A stretch of DNA of 64,000 nt, from positions 124,001 to 188,000 of the forward strand of contig NZ_JAYEZO010000002.1 of assembly GCF_037031285.1 (NCBI RefSeq), written 5' to 3'. This DNA is from Halobellus sp. LT62. Lineage in GTDB: Archaea > Halobacteriota > Halobacteria > Halobacteriales > Haloferacaceae. Shown one piece after another: positions 17,522-26,239 of this stretch. The notes beneath the pieces were generated by a model. The model had not been told where the DNA came from. It searched no databases and saw only the letters and a program-made list of their open reading frames with translations. A program made the position numbers and the translations under genes. Within the stretch, counting starts at the first letter, position 1; each line of letters starts with the position of its first letter.

Positions 17522-18616
17522 TCAGGCGAGGGCCTCCCCGTCGAGTTCGGACTGGCCGCCCGCCCACGCGGCGAGGAGGTGCGTGAGGTGGAGTCGACCG
17601 TCGCTGCCCTCCGCGAGGTCGAGGTCGGCGCTCCCGGCGAGTCGGTGGAGGCGGATCAGGTTCGCGTCGCCGAACTCCTCGGGGTACGTGTCGGCGACGT
17701 GCAGCAGTTCGGTGAGCAGTTCTTGGCCGCCGAACCCCTCGTCGTCGAGCAGCGTCGTCAGTCGCTTTCTGGCCTCGCGGATCTCGCCGGCTGCGGCGTC
17801 GTCGAGCACGGACTTCAGTTCGTCGTCGTGACCTGCCTCCGAGAGCGCCGTCCCCGCGGATTCGACGGTGATCTCGCCGTCGCCCTCGACAGCGGCGTGC
17901 TGGGCCGCAAGTATCGCGTATCTGAGGTCGCCGTCGGCCTTCGAGGCGACGAGGTTCAGCGCCATCGGCTCTGCGTCGACGCCCTCACTGTCGGCGATGT
18001 CGGCGAGCACCGTCTCGATCTCGTCGGTCGTCGGCGCGCGCACCGGCACCGGGAAGCACCGCGAGCGGATCGGCGGGATGAGCTTCGAGGGCTGTCGCGT
18101 CGTGATCACGAACTGCGTGTTGCGGTGGTACTGTTCCATCACCCGGCGAAGCGCCTGCTGGAAGTCCTCGCGGATCGTCTCGGCGTTGTCGAGGAGCACA
18201 GTCTTGTACGTCCCCGAGGCGGGCTGATAGGAGGACAGCTCCTGCATCACGTGCGAGATCATATCCCGCTTGGACCACTCGCGTTTGTACTTGTTCCCCT
18301 TGCCGCCGCGGCGGTACTGCTTCGAGAACTCGGTCTGTCCTTGGAGGAAGCGCGAAAAGCGCGGGTCTTCGCGGATCTCTTTCTTACTTCGGTCGAAGAA
18401 GTCCGCGACGTTGATCTCGATCAGGTCCGAGTCGGGGTCATCGTGCGCCTCCCGGGCTAGCGCGCGCACGGCGGCCGTCTTACCGACGCCCGCGGGCCCC
18501 TGCACGACGAGGTTCATCGGTTCGTCGACGGTCCGCGAGAGCCGCTCTCGGACCGCCGATTGCGGTAGCTCCGAGAGCGACGGCGCGTGCGTTTCGGTCC
18601 ACAGGGGCGCGTCCAT
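17522..18616 (-). CDS. Replication factor C small-subunit paralogue (RfcC-like)
   Basis: AAA+ protein of the clamp loader family that loads PCNA on DNA, 364 aa from the ATG at 18616 (MDAPLWTETHAPSLSELPQS). Walker A GPAGVGKT is at 40-47. The Walker B reads VLLDNAE (140-146) where active RFC subunits have LLDEAD, so the catalytic Glu is replaced by Asn. SRCFPVPVRAP keeps the SRC motif with the arginine finger. A Gly/Lys-rich insert (KQYRRGGKGNKYKREWSKRD) is unusual for RFC. This fits the second small-subunit paralogue of haloarchaea, probably ATP-binding but weakly hydrolytic. Confidence 0.88.
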   Translation of the reverse strand: MDAPLWTETHAPSLSELPQSAVRERLSRTVDEPMNLVVQGPAGVGKTAAVRALAREAHDDPDSDLIEINVADFFDRSKKEIREDPRFSRFLQGQTEFSKQYRRGGKGNKYKREWSKRDMISHVMQELSSYQPASGTYKTVLLDNAETIREDFQQALRRVMEQYHRNTQFVITTRQPSKLIPPIRSRCFPVPVRAPTTDEIETVLADIADSEGVDAEPMALNLVASKADGDLRYAILAAQHAAVEGDGEITVESAGTALSEAGHDDELKSVLDDAAAGEIREARKRLTTLLDDEGFGGQELLTELLHVADTYPEEFGDANLIRLHRLAGSADLDLAEGSDGRLHLTHLLAAWAGGQSELDGEALA

Positions 18617-18800
18617 TGCCGTCGGGTAGTCGGCGGGAGGGTAAGAAACTCTCCCTCTGCGGCGGGGCTGCCGCGGGCACTCGCCGCCGGGGCTACTGCG
18701 GGCGCTCTCCTCCCGCGCTCTCGACGTCCGCGTCGCGCTCGCGGGCGACGCCGTCTGATTCTCTTTCCTCGGTGACTCGCTGACGGCTCTGTTCGACCCG

Positions 18801-19256
18801 CTAGCGCGCGTTCTCCGGCGTGTCGGTTTCGAGGAGCCGCTCCAGCTTCCGCTCGAACTGCTCGTCGGAGAGATCACCGCGCGCGTAGCGCTCGCGGAGG
18901 CGGTCGAGCGCGACGTCGACGCCCTCGCGACCCTCGCGTGTTTGGTCCGTCTCGTGTGTCTGGTCTGCCTCGCGCGTCTGACCCGCGTCTCGTTGCTCTC
19001 GCCGGTTCGCGTCCGACCGGTCGTCCGCGCCCGGGCGTTCCCCGCGAAGGAGCGACACCAGCGGGACGACCACCGCGTACCCGATGACGAAGATGACCCA
19101 GAACTCGACCGCATTGAGGATCGGGACGCCGAACAGCGAGCCCAAGCCCGCGCCGAGCACCAGCAACGCCGTCGCCCCGACGACCGGGTCGTCGGACTCG
19201 GAAAACCCCTCGTCCCACCGGCGTCGGTCGTCGCCGTCGCGCTCGCTTCGGACCAT
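18801..19256 (-). CDS. Two-helix membrane protein with C-terminal SHOCT domain
   Basis: A 151-aa protein with two membrane segments (about residues 27-44 and 49-68), a charged linker and a C-terminal SHOCT motif, LDRLRERYARGDLSDEQFERK. The linker contains a short repeat, QTREADQTHETDQTREGREG, of period about six to seven residues. SHOCT domains are known as short oligomerisation tags; no function is assigned. Start at 19256 (MVRSERDGDD) is preferred over 19283. Confidence 0.8.
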   Translation of the reverse strand: MVRSERDGDDRRRWDEGFSESDDPVVGATALLVLGAGLGSLFGVPILNAVEFWVIFVIGYAVVVPLVSLLRGERPGADDRSDANRREQRDAGQTREADQTHETDQTREGREGVDVALDRLRERYARGDLSDEQFERKLERLLETDTPENAR

Positions 19257-19348
19257 ACGCCACCGTGCGTCTCGTTCGTACAAAAACCTCCGTGGCGTTC
19301 GGGACGCCGATCCGACACGCGTTTACCGCATCGCCTCTCAGGACGAGT

Positions 19349-20284
19349 ATGTCGATGCGCGTGACGTTCCTCGGGACCGGCGGAGCCGTCCCGACGACCC
19401 AGCGGGGACCGAGTGCGTTCTTCGTCGAGCGCGAGGGCGACGGCCTGCTCTTCGACTGCGGCGAGGGCACCCAGCGGCAGATGATGCGGTTCGGCACCGG
19501 ATTCTCGGTCTCGCACCTGTTCGTCACGCACCTCCACGGCGACCACGTCCTCGGGATCCCGGGGCTCGTCCAGACGATGGACTTCAACGACCGCGAGGAG
19601 CCGCTTTCGATCTACGGCCCGCCGGGATCGAAGCGACACCTGAAGCGGCTCGTCGAGGCCGGCGGCTACCGACCCGGGTTCCCGTTCACCGTTCGCGAGA
19701 TCCGTCCGGGGAACGTCGCACTCGACGCCGACGAATACGAGATCCGGACGTTCGAGACGGTCCACCGAAACGTCAGTTCGATCGGCTACGCGCTCGTCGA
19801 AGACGACAGACGCGGTCGGTTCGACCGCGAGAAGGCGGAGTCGCTCGGCGTCCCCGTCGGGCCGGCGTTCGGCCGCCTGCACGACGGCGAGCGCGTCGAA
19901 CTCGACGACGGTACGGTCGTCGAACCCGAGCAGGTCGTCGGCGACCCCCGCCCCGGGCGGCGGTTCGTCTACACCGGCGACACCCGCCCCGTCGACGCGA
20001 CCGTCGAGGTCGCGGACGACGCGGACCTCCTCGTACACGACGCCACGTTCGCCGACGAGTGGGCCGATCGCGCGCGCCAGACCGGCCATTCGACCGGTCG
20101 GGAGGCGGCCGAAATCGCGAACCGGGCGGGCGCAAAGCGGCTCGCGCTGACCCACATCTCCTCGCGGTACGCCGCGGACGCGAGCCCGATCGAGCGCGAG
20201 GCGCGCGAGACGTTCGAGGGCGGGGAGGCGTTCGTCCCCGACGACGGCCGGACACTTGAGGTTCCGTACCCCGACGGAGAGTAG
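19349..20284 (+). CDS. rnz: Ribonuclease Z (tRNA 3' endonuclease)
   Basis: Metallo-beta-lactamase-fold nuclease that trims the 3' end of tRNA precursors. The 311-aa protein (MSMRVTFLGTGGAVPT) has the zinc motif HLHGDH at 61-66 after FVTHLHGDHVLGIPGL, the strand YTGDTRPVDATVE, an Asp-His HDATF and the terminal LTHISSRY. Length equals the short RNase Z form (about 310). The start at 19349 is supported by the family N-terminus; the frame is open back to 19265 but over the start of the divergent gene. Confidence 0.95.
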   Translation: MSMRVTFLGTGGAVPTTQRGPSAFFVEREGDGLLFDCGEGTQRQMMRFGTGFSVSHLFVTHLHGDHVLGIPGLVQTMDFNDREEPLSIYGPPGSKRHLKRLVEAGGYRPGFPFTVREIRPGNVALDADEYEIRTFETVHRNVSSIGYALVEDDRRGRFDREKAESLGVPVGPAFGRLHDGERVELDDGTVVEPEQVVGDPRPGRRFVYTGDTRPVDATVEVADDADLLVHDATFADEWADRARQTGHSTGREAAEIANRAGAKRLALTHISSRYAADASPIEREARETFEGGEAFVPDDGRTLEVPYPDGE

Positions 20285-20340
20285 GACTCCCGGGTTCTTT
20301 CGAGGCCGTCGAACGCGCGCCACGTCGCCCTCGGCGTGGC

Positions 20341-20348
20341 ATATATAT
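20341..20348 (+). promoter_or_regulatory. TATA box of the DUF460 gene (ATATATAT)
   Basis: ATATATAT is centred about 26 nt in front of the GTG at 20371, the classic spacing for a leaderless archaeal transcript starting on the start codon. It supports the GTG as the true start. Confidence 0.65.
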
Positions 20349-20370
20349 CCGCAGCCGACCTACCTCGGGT

Positions 20371-22353
20371 GTGACCGACCGGACGAGTGCCCTCGATTCC
20401 CTCGTTTTCGGCGTGGACATCCAGAGCGGGGACGTTCGGGGCGACGCTCCCTCCTACGCCCTCGTCGCCTTCGACGGCGAGAACGTCGACCGCGACGTCG
20501 TCTCTCACCGCAAGCTCCGCCGACTCCTCGACCGCGAGGAACCGGCGATGCTCGCGACCGACAATATGTATGAGCTTGCGGCCGACAAGGACGCGCTCGT
20601 TCATTTCCTGCGGGCGCTCCCGGCCGAGACGAAACTCGTGCAGGTGACCGGCGCTGAGCGCCCCGAACCGCTCTCGCGGGTCGCCTCTCGACACGCCGTC
20701 CCCTACGGAAAGAAGCCGATGAAGGAGGCCGAGGCGGCGGCCCGGCTCGCGGCGGCGAACGTCGGCTACGAGGTCTCGGCCTTCTCCGACACCACGACGG
20801 TCAAAGTCTCTCGGGGACGCTCGACCGGCAAGGGCGGCTGGAGTCAGGACCGTTACACGCGACGCATCCACGGCTCCGTGAAGCGCCGCACTCGCGAGGT
20901 GAAACAGCGCCTCGAACAGGCCGATCTGGAATTCGAGGTCGACGTGACCGAGAAGTACGGCGGCTACGCGAACGCCGTCTTCACCGTCGAAGCGCCGCCG
21001 ACGGACATCCCGGTCTCGACGGGCCGCGCCGGCGACACCCGCGTCGAGATCGAGCGCGAGCGCTACGACGGCATCGAGTTCGAGCCGCTGGTCAAACGTC
21101 GCGACCACGTCGTCGTCGGCATCGATCCCGGGACGACGACCGCGGCCGCCGTCGTCGGCCTCGACGGGCGGATCCTCGACGTATACTCGACGCGGACGGC
21201 CGACACCGCCGACGTGATCGAGTGGCTGATCGAGCGCGGTCGCCCCGTCGTCGTCGCCGCCGACGTGACGCCGATGCCCGAGACCGTCGAGAAGTTCAGA
21301 CGGAGCTTCGACGCCGCGGGCTGGACGCCGAACTCTGATCTCCCGATCGACGAGAAGCTCCACCGGACCCGCGAGGCGTCCTACGAGAACGACCACCAGC
21401 GCGACGCGCTCGCGGCGGCGCTGTTCGCGCTCGACGATCACGAAGACCAGTTCGAGCGGATCTCGAAGAAGGTCCCACCGGACGTCGAACGCGGCGAGGT
21501 CATCGCCCGCGTCGTCGCCGGCGAGGAGTCCGTCGAGGCCGTCCTGCGCGACTTCGAGGAGGACGACGCCGACGACGGGAGCGACGAATCCGAGCACGAG
21601 GAGCGAGAGCTCACAGAAGAAGAAAAGGAGATCCGCCGCCTCCGGACGCGCGTCGAGCGACTGGAGTCACACGTTGACGACCTCGAAGCGACGATCGACG
21701 AGCGCGAGGAGACGATCTCGGAGTACGAGTCCGAGCTCTCAGACGCCAAGCGCGAGGAGCGCCGCGAGGCCAGAGAGCGCCGCGAGGTCAAGCGACTCGA
21801 ACGCGACAAAGAGCGGCTCCAGCGTCGCGTCGACGAGTTAGAGACGGATAACGAGGAGCTCGACGACAAGCTCGAACGCCTCAAGCGCCTCTGGAAGCTC
21901 GATCACTCGAACTTCGCCGACGTCGACACCGACGGCGATCTCGTCTCCGTCAAGATCGTCGACCAGTTCACCCGCGACGCCATCGAGACCGCCGAGGAGC
22001 AGTACGGACTGGCCGCCGGCGACGTCGTCTACCTCCGCGACGCCTCCGGCGCGGGACGCTCAACCGCGGAGTTGCTGGTGGACGTCGACCCCCGCGTCGT
22101 CCTCCGTTCGGGCGGTAACCTCTCGGAGGTGGCCGATCAGATCCTCTTCGAGCACGACGTCCCCGTCGCCCCCGCCACAGACGTCACGATTCAGGAGATC
22201 GACGAGCTCGCAGTCGCCAGCGAGGCCGATGTCGAGGCGGCGATCGACGACTGGGAGCGCCGCGCCGAGGACCGCCAGAAGGAGCGGAAGGCGTCGATGG
22301 TCGATCAGATCATCTCCGAGCACCGCGCGGAGACGCGCGGCGAGAGCCGCTGA
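20371..22353 (+). CDS. DUF460 family RNase H-fold/coiled-coil protein
   Basis: A 660-aa protein of the archaeal DUF460 family. The N-terminal part (VFGVDIQSGDVRG, then VVVGIDPGTTTAAAVVGLDG near 250) shows two RNase H-like beginnings with Asp residues at the expected strand, and ENDHQRDALAAALFAL looks like the final acidic helix of such a fold. Residues 405-505 are a strong coiled coil (EEEKEIRRLRTRVERLESHV). A C-terminal domain from about 510 follows. The RNase H fold suggests a nuclease or Holliday-junction-type enzyme; activity is not shown by sequence alone. Confidence 0.85.
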   Translation: MTDRTSALDSLVFGVDIQSGDVRGDAPSYALVAFDGENVDRDVVSHRKLRRLLDREEPAMLATDNMYELAADKDALVHFLRALPAETKLVQVTGAERPEPLSRVASRHAVPYGKKPMKEAEAAARLAAANVGYEVSAFSDTTTVKVSRGRSTGKGGWSQDRYTRRIHGSVKRRTREVKQRLEQADLEFEVDVTEKYGGYANAVFTVEAPPTDIPVSTGRAGDTRVEIERERYDGIEFEPLVKRRDHVVVGIDPGTTTAAAVVGLDGRILDVYSTRTADTADVIEWLIERGRPVVVAADVTPMPETVEKFRRSFDAAGWTPNSDLPIDEKLHRTREASYENDHQRDALAAALFALDDHEDQFERISKKVPPDVERGEVIARVVAGEESVEAVLRDFEEDDADDGSDESEHEERELTEEEKEIRRLRTRVERLESHVDDLEATIDEREETISEYESELSDAKREERREARERREVKRLERDKERLQRRVDELETDNEELDDKLERLKRLWKLDHSNFADVDTDGDLVSVKIVDQFTRDAIETAEEQYGLAAGDVVYLRDASGAGRSTAELLVDVDPRVVLRSGGNLSEVADQILFEHDVPVAPATDVTIQEIDELAVASEADVEAAIDDWERRAEDRQKERKASMVDQIISEHRAETRGESR

Positions 22354-22374
22354 AGCGACTTTTCGATTTCCACG

Positions 22375-22692
22375 TCAGCGCAGCCCCGCGTCCGCACCGG
22401 CTTGATACGGTTCATCCGGCTGTCCGAGGAAGTAGTACGCGACGAAACCGACGAACGGGACGAGGAAGGCGAGCACCGTCCAGCCGACCGCGGAGTCGCT
22501 GCCGCGGCCGGTCGCGTCGATGTATACCCAGCCGGGGAGCGCGATGTGCGCCACGACGAAGTAGAGCCCGAAGGCCGCGAAGTAGGCGAACGTCCCGATG
22601 TCGGTGACGGCGAACCACATCACGACGAGCGGGAGGAATGCCACCGCGACCAACCCGGCGAGGACGACGAACGGCGAGCGGGTCGTAGCCAT
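22375..22692 (-). CDS. Small membrane protein, three or four helices
   Basis: A 105-aa hydrophobic protein (MATTRSPFVVLAGLVAVAFL). The C-terminal pair of segments, GWTVLAFLVPFVGFVAYYFLG, resembles the PLDc_N-type membrane hairpin common in archaea and bacteria, ending QPDEPYQ. No catalytic motif. Convergent with the DUF460 gene (21 nt apart). Function unknown. Confidence 0.75.
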   Translation of the reverse strand: MATTRSPFVVLAGLVAVAFLPLVVMWFAVTDIGTFAYFAAFGLYFVVAHIALPGWVYIDATGRGSDSAVGWTVLAFLVPFVGFVAYYFLGQPDEPYQAGADAGLR

Positions 22693-22850
22693 CAGCGGTG
22701 GTTGGAACCGCGCGCGTATGACCCTTTCCAGTGAACGTTTTCGGTGACCGGCGATCGATCGGTTCGGTCGCGGTCAGAACTGGAGTTCGCACGAAAAGCC
22801 GCCCTCGACGGAGCGAACGCTGATGCCGTGATCGAGGTGGACAGGGTCGT

Positions 22851-23585
22851 TTACGCCCGGCTCGACGTCCAGTTGAGAGCGATGGTCGTGCCGGGGTCGA
22901 CGTGCTCCGTCGGCGTCACCTGAATCACCCGCGCCCACGTGCCGCCCTCGGGGGCGGTGTAGACGTCACCGCCGCAGTAACAGTCGACCTCCAGCGCGGT
23001 GTCCTCCTCTTCGTGTCCGTCGTGGGGGTAGCCGGTCCGGTCCCACGAACTCCACTCGAAGGTCTCCTCGTCGTCTTGGCGCGCGAGGAGCGTCACCATC
23101 AGCGGCTCGCCGATGGACGTCGTCCCGTAATGGACGTCCTCCCGGTCGGTGTCGACGGTGTCGAGCGCCACCGGCGGATCGGGGAGGAGGTCGACCTCAC
23201 CGAGGTCTTGGGTGTCGTAGGTCTCCGTCGCCTGAACCTCGGCGTCCTCGGGCGCGTGATACACCTCGGTCGTGAACGGCAGCGAGGAGTCCTCGAGGCG
23301 GAAGCCGATCAGCACTTCGTCCGCGGATACCGACGTCTCCTCGACCAGCGTCGCGTGGACCTCCTCGGGGTTCCTGACGAACTGGTCGGCGTCGGATTCG
23401 TCGGCCGACGTCCGTTCCTCGGTCGCGTTCGCCGTCGACGTCGGTTCCGCGGTCGGCGTCCCAGTCGAGGCGTCGGTCGTCTCTTCCGTCGACTTCGACG
23501 AGCTACAGCCAGCGACCCCGGCGACGAGGACGCTACCGACTGTTTGGAGGGCTCTCCGCCGCGTGTGACCCATCTTCTTGCCCAT
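22851..23585 (-). CDS. Tat-type lipoprotein, function unknown (possible C-terminal frameshift)
   Basis: A 244-aa secreted protein. It has a Tat lipoprotein signal (HTRRRALQTVGSVLVAGVAGC), then a Ser/Thr-rich linker and a beta-rich acidic domain. GTTAAGTGAC on the minus strand (TATA-like, complement of 23608-23614) is about 26 nt in front of the ATG at 23585 (MGKKMGH), supporting this start over 23609. The frame ends ALNWTSSRA at 22851; a second frame reading on to 22774 looks protein-like and may be the original C-terminus (see findings). Confidence 0.8.
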   Translation of the reverse strand: MGKKMGHTRRRALQTVGSVLVAGVAGCSSSKSTEETTDASTGTPTAEPTSTANATEERTSADESDADQFVRNPEEVHATLVEETSVSADEVLIGFRLEDSSLPFTTEVYHAPEDAEVQATETYDTQDLGEVDLLPDPPVALDTVDTDREDVHYGTTSIGEPLMVTLLARQDDEETFEWSSWDRTGYPHDGHEEEDTALEVDCYCGGDVYTAPEGGTWARVIQVTPTEHVDPGTTIALNWTSSRA

Positions 23586-23607
23586 AGGCGCGTGTGTCGT
23601 TGCGGTC

Positions 23608-23614
23608 ACTTAAC
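23608..23614 (-). promoter_or_regulatory. TATA-like box of the lipoprotein gene
   Basis: GTTAAGTG on the minus strand lies about 26 nt in front of the ATG at 23585, the spacing of a leaderless start. Confidence 0.45.
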
Positions 23615-23807
23615 CACCCACAACCATTCACCCGGAATAAACGGCTTAGAGACCTCCTAAACGCCGCGAAAATGCGTTTGAAATTTTCAATACCGCGTCT
23701 CTCTCAGCGATAGTGCGGGGGTTGCGACTGCGTGCTGACCTCTCCTCCGAGCGGCGCGGCGACGTCATCCCAGAAGTCATATGCCGGAGTCGCGATTTGC
23801 TCTCAGT

Positions 23808-24803
23808 ATGGACGCCTACGAGCTGATCACCCGGAACGTCTCCGAGGTGGTCACAGAGGACGAAGTGCGCGCGCTAGCCGAATCCCCCGACGGAAAGCGG
23901 GCGTACGTCGGCTACGAGCCCTCGGGCGTCCTCCACATCGGCCATATGCTGACAGCAAACAAGCTGATCGAACTGCAGGAGGCCGGCTTCGAGGTCGTCG
24001 TCCTCTTGGCCGACGTCCACGCCTACCTGAACGGCAAGGGGACGTTCGACGAGATCCGCGAGACGGCGACGAGAATGCAGGAACAGTTCGTCGCTTACGG
24101 CCTCGAGGAGTCGCAAACGGAGTTCGTGTTGGGGTCCGAATTCCAACTCGACGAGGAGTACATTCTGGACCTGCACGCCTTAGAGTTGGAGACGTCGCTC
24201 TCGCGGGCCGCGCGCGCGATGGCGGAGATCGCCGGCGGCGACACCGCAACGGTCGCGCAGGCGGTCTACCCGCTGATGCAGGCGCTCGACATCGTCTATC
24301 TCGACGTCGACCTCGCGATCGGTGGGATGGAACAGCGGAAGGTCCACATGCTCGCGCGGGACACCCTGCCGAGCATCGGTGCCGATTCGCCGACCTGCCT
24401 GCACACGCCGCTGATCGCGGACCTGACGAGCGGCGTCGGCAAGATGTCGAGCAGCGAGGGCCTGTCGATCTCGATGGAGGACTCCGCCGAGGACGTCGAG
24501 GAGAAAGTCAACAAGGCCTACTGCCCGCCGACGGCCGAGCCCGAGCCGACCGACGAGGGCGAGGAACGGGAGAACCCGGTGCTGCAGATCTTCGAGTACC
24601 ACGTCTTCCCGCGGTTCGGCGAGGTCGTCGTCGAGCGCCCCGACCAGTACGGCGGCGACCTGCGCTACGACGCCTACGCGGATCTGGAGACCGACCTCGA
24701 ATCCGGCGAACTCCACCCCGCGGACGCGAAGGGCGCGCTCGCGACGTATCTGAACCGACTCATCGAGCCCGGCCGCGAGAAGATCCGAGAGCAGCGTTCC
24801 TGA
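23808..24803 (+). CDS. tyrS: Tyrosyl-tRNA synthetase
   Basis: Class I aminoacyl-tRNA synthetase charging tRNA-Tyr, 331 aa, archaeal/eukaryal short type. The ATP-binding motifs are HIGH at 43-46 (SGVLHIGHMLTAN) and KMSSS at 212-216 (GVGKMSSSEGLS). YVGYEPSG and the tyrosine-site segment QAVYPLMQALDIVYLDVDLA also fit. Start at 23808 (MDAYELITRN) matches haloarchaeal TyrS; an in-frame ATG at 23781 adds nine residues. Confidence 0.96.
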   Translation: MDAYELITRNVSEVVTEDEVRALAESPDGKRAYVGYEPSGVLHIGHMLTANKLIELQEAGFEVVVLLADVHAYLNGKGTFDEIRETATRMQEQFVAYGLEESQTEFVLGSEFQLDEEYILDLHALELETSLSRAARAMAEIAGGDTATVAQAVYPLMQALDIVYLDVDLAIGGMEQRKVHMLARDTLPSIGADSPTCLHTPLIADLTSGVGKMSSSEGLSISMEDSAEDVEEKVNKAYCPPTAEPEPTDEGEERENPVLQIFEYHVFPRFGEVVVERPDQYGGDLRYDAYADLETDLESGELHPADAKGALATYLNRLIEPGREKIREQRS

Positions 24804-24894
24804 CCGATCGCGTCCGACCGTCCGATCTTCACTGTCCCGTCTGACGCCCGTCTTGCTGAGATTGATGATCTCTCGCCGACGAGTGCGGGGAACG

Positions 24895-25065
24895 ATGGGA
24901 TTCAAGGGGATCGCGCTGGGGGCGTACGCGCTCTGTCTCGGCGGACTGCTGCTGTTCTCCGAGTCGGGCGTCGTGACCGGTCTCGGCGTCGCGGTGATCA
25001 CGATCGCGTGCGCCGCGATCGTCTCCCGCGTCCACTTCAGACGTCCATCGCGTCCGCGAGGGTGA
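24895..25065 (+). CDS. Very small two-helix membrane protein (putative)
   Basis: A 56-aa open frame (MGFKGIALGAYALCLGGLLL) with two clean hydrophobic segments (about 6-20 and 26-44) and a basic tail. It overlaps the 3' end of hisA by 29 nt, tail to tail. A longer start at 24853 is possible but adds an Arg-rich lead. Composition is that of a real membrane protein rather than of a shadow frame, but no family is recognised. Confidence 0.5.
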   Translation: MGFKGIALGAYALCLGGLLLFSESGVVTGLGVAVITIACAAIVSRVHFRRPSRPRG

Positions 25066-25762
25066 ACGTCCCCTCGTAGAGCGCGGTGCCGACGACGACC
25101 GCGGCTGCACCGGCGTCCCGGAGCGCTCGGACGTCATCGAGCGAGGCGACGCCGCCGGAGGCGACGACCGGAATGTCGACGGCGTCGACGACGCGCTTCG
25201 TCACGTCGGTCTGGACGCCCGCCTGTTTCCCCTCGACGTCGACGTCGGTGAAGAGGATCGACCCCGCGCCGAGGTCCTCGTAGCGCGCGGCGGCCTCGGC
25301 GGGATCGAGTCCGGTCCCTTCGGTCCATCCCGCCACGAGGACCTCGCCGTCTTTCGAATCGAGGCTCACCATTACCCGGCCCGGATAGTCCGCCGAGATA
25401 TCCGCGACCAACTCCGGGTTCTCGACGGCGGCCGTGCCGAGAATGACGCGGGCGACGCCCCGATCGAGGAGGTCGGCGGCATCCGCGGCGGTTCTGATCC
25501 CGCCGCCGAGTTGCACCGGCACGTCGACGGCGTCGACGACGGACTCGACCGCGTCGGCGTTCGCGCGCTCGCCCTCGAACGCGCCGTCGAGGTCGACGAG
25601 GTGCAGCGTCTCCGCGCCGGCGTCGACCCAGCGTCGGGCGGCGTCGACCGGGTCGCCGTAGCGCTTCTCCGTGCCGCGTTCGCCCTGCACGAGCTGGACG
25701 ACCTCGCCGTCCTGCATATCGACGGCCGGGATGACCTCGAAGTCGGGGAAGAGATCGCTCAT
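25037..25762 (-). CDS. hisA: ProFAR isomerase HisA
   Basis: Histidine-synthesis isomerase with a beta/alpha barrel, 241 aa. VIPAVDMQDGEVVQLVQGE gives the first catalytic Asp (in VDMQDG), LGGGIRTAADA and VVASGGVASLDDV form the two phosphate-binding Gly motifs, and FTDVDVEG supplies the second Asp. Start at 25762 (MSDLFPDFEV) is the family start; the frame is open much further upstream but Arg-rich. The gene is not next to other his genes. Confidence 0.95.
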   Translation of the reverse strand: MSDLFPDFEVIPAVDMQDGEVVQLVQGERGTEKRYGDPVDAARRWVDAGAETLHLVDLDGAFEGERANADAVESVVDAVDVPVQLGGGIRTAADAADLLDRGVARVILGTAAVENPELVADISADYPGRVMVSLDSKDGEVLVAGWTEGTGLDPAEAAARYEDLGAGSILFTDVDVEGKQAGVQTDVTKRVVDAVDIPVVASGGVASLDDVRALRDAGAAAVVVGTALYEGTFTLADAMDV

Positions 25763-25851
25763 AGCGGTTTCTCTGCGACCCCGCGGCCTAAAGTCTCCGG
25801 AGCGCCGTGACGGTGGCATCGTCCGGGAAGACCACCACTCCGCTGAGCCGA

Positions 25852-26082
25852 TCACTCCGTCAGCGGGAGCAGAATTCCGAACACGAACGGCGAGAGGAGC
25901 GCGATCGCCACGCCGATCCACTCGGCGTCGACGAGCAGCGCGTGTTCCCACGCGGGAACGGTCGTTCCGGTCGCCGCGAGCGCGAACTCGCCGAGCGCGC
26001 CGAACGCGAACAGACCGACTCCGAAGAGGAAGCTCCGTTTCGTCAGCGTCGGATAGTCGACATCGCCGTATCGCCCTGCCAT
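25852..26082 (-). CDS. Small two-helix membrane protein (DUF7860-like)
   Basis: A 76-aa protein (MAGRYGDVDYPTLTKRSFLFGV) with two membrane segments around 17-36 and 54-72. I associate the N-terminal YGDVDYPTLTK pattern with a haloarchaeal family of unknown role. It lies 89 nt upstream of hisA on the same strand. Confidence 0.7.
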   Translation of the reverse strand: MAGRYGDVDYPTLTKRSFLFGVGLFAFGALGEFALAATGTTVPAWEHALLVDAEWIGVAIALLSPFVFGILLPLTE

Positions 26083-26239
26083 ATCTCTCCGCGCGTCGGC
26101 ATTGCACTACATCGTTTCGCTTGGGGAATCGACGACAGATCGGGGGTGAAGTTGCGAAATCGACAGCCGTCGCGTCGACCGTCCCCGTCGCGATCGCCCG
26201 ACCGAAAGACCCACAACAGCCGTTGGGGAACGGGGAGCT

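Noticed and set aside
18617-20323. Long minus-strand continuation of the RFC frame (over 900 codons in total)
   Set aside because: The extra part lies over RNase Z and the SHOCT gene and is Arg/Val-rich shadow coding; RFC begins at 18616 with the family N-terminus.
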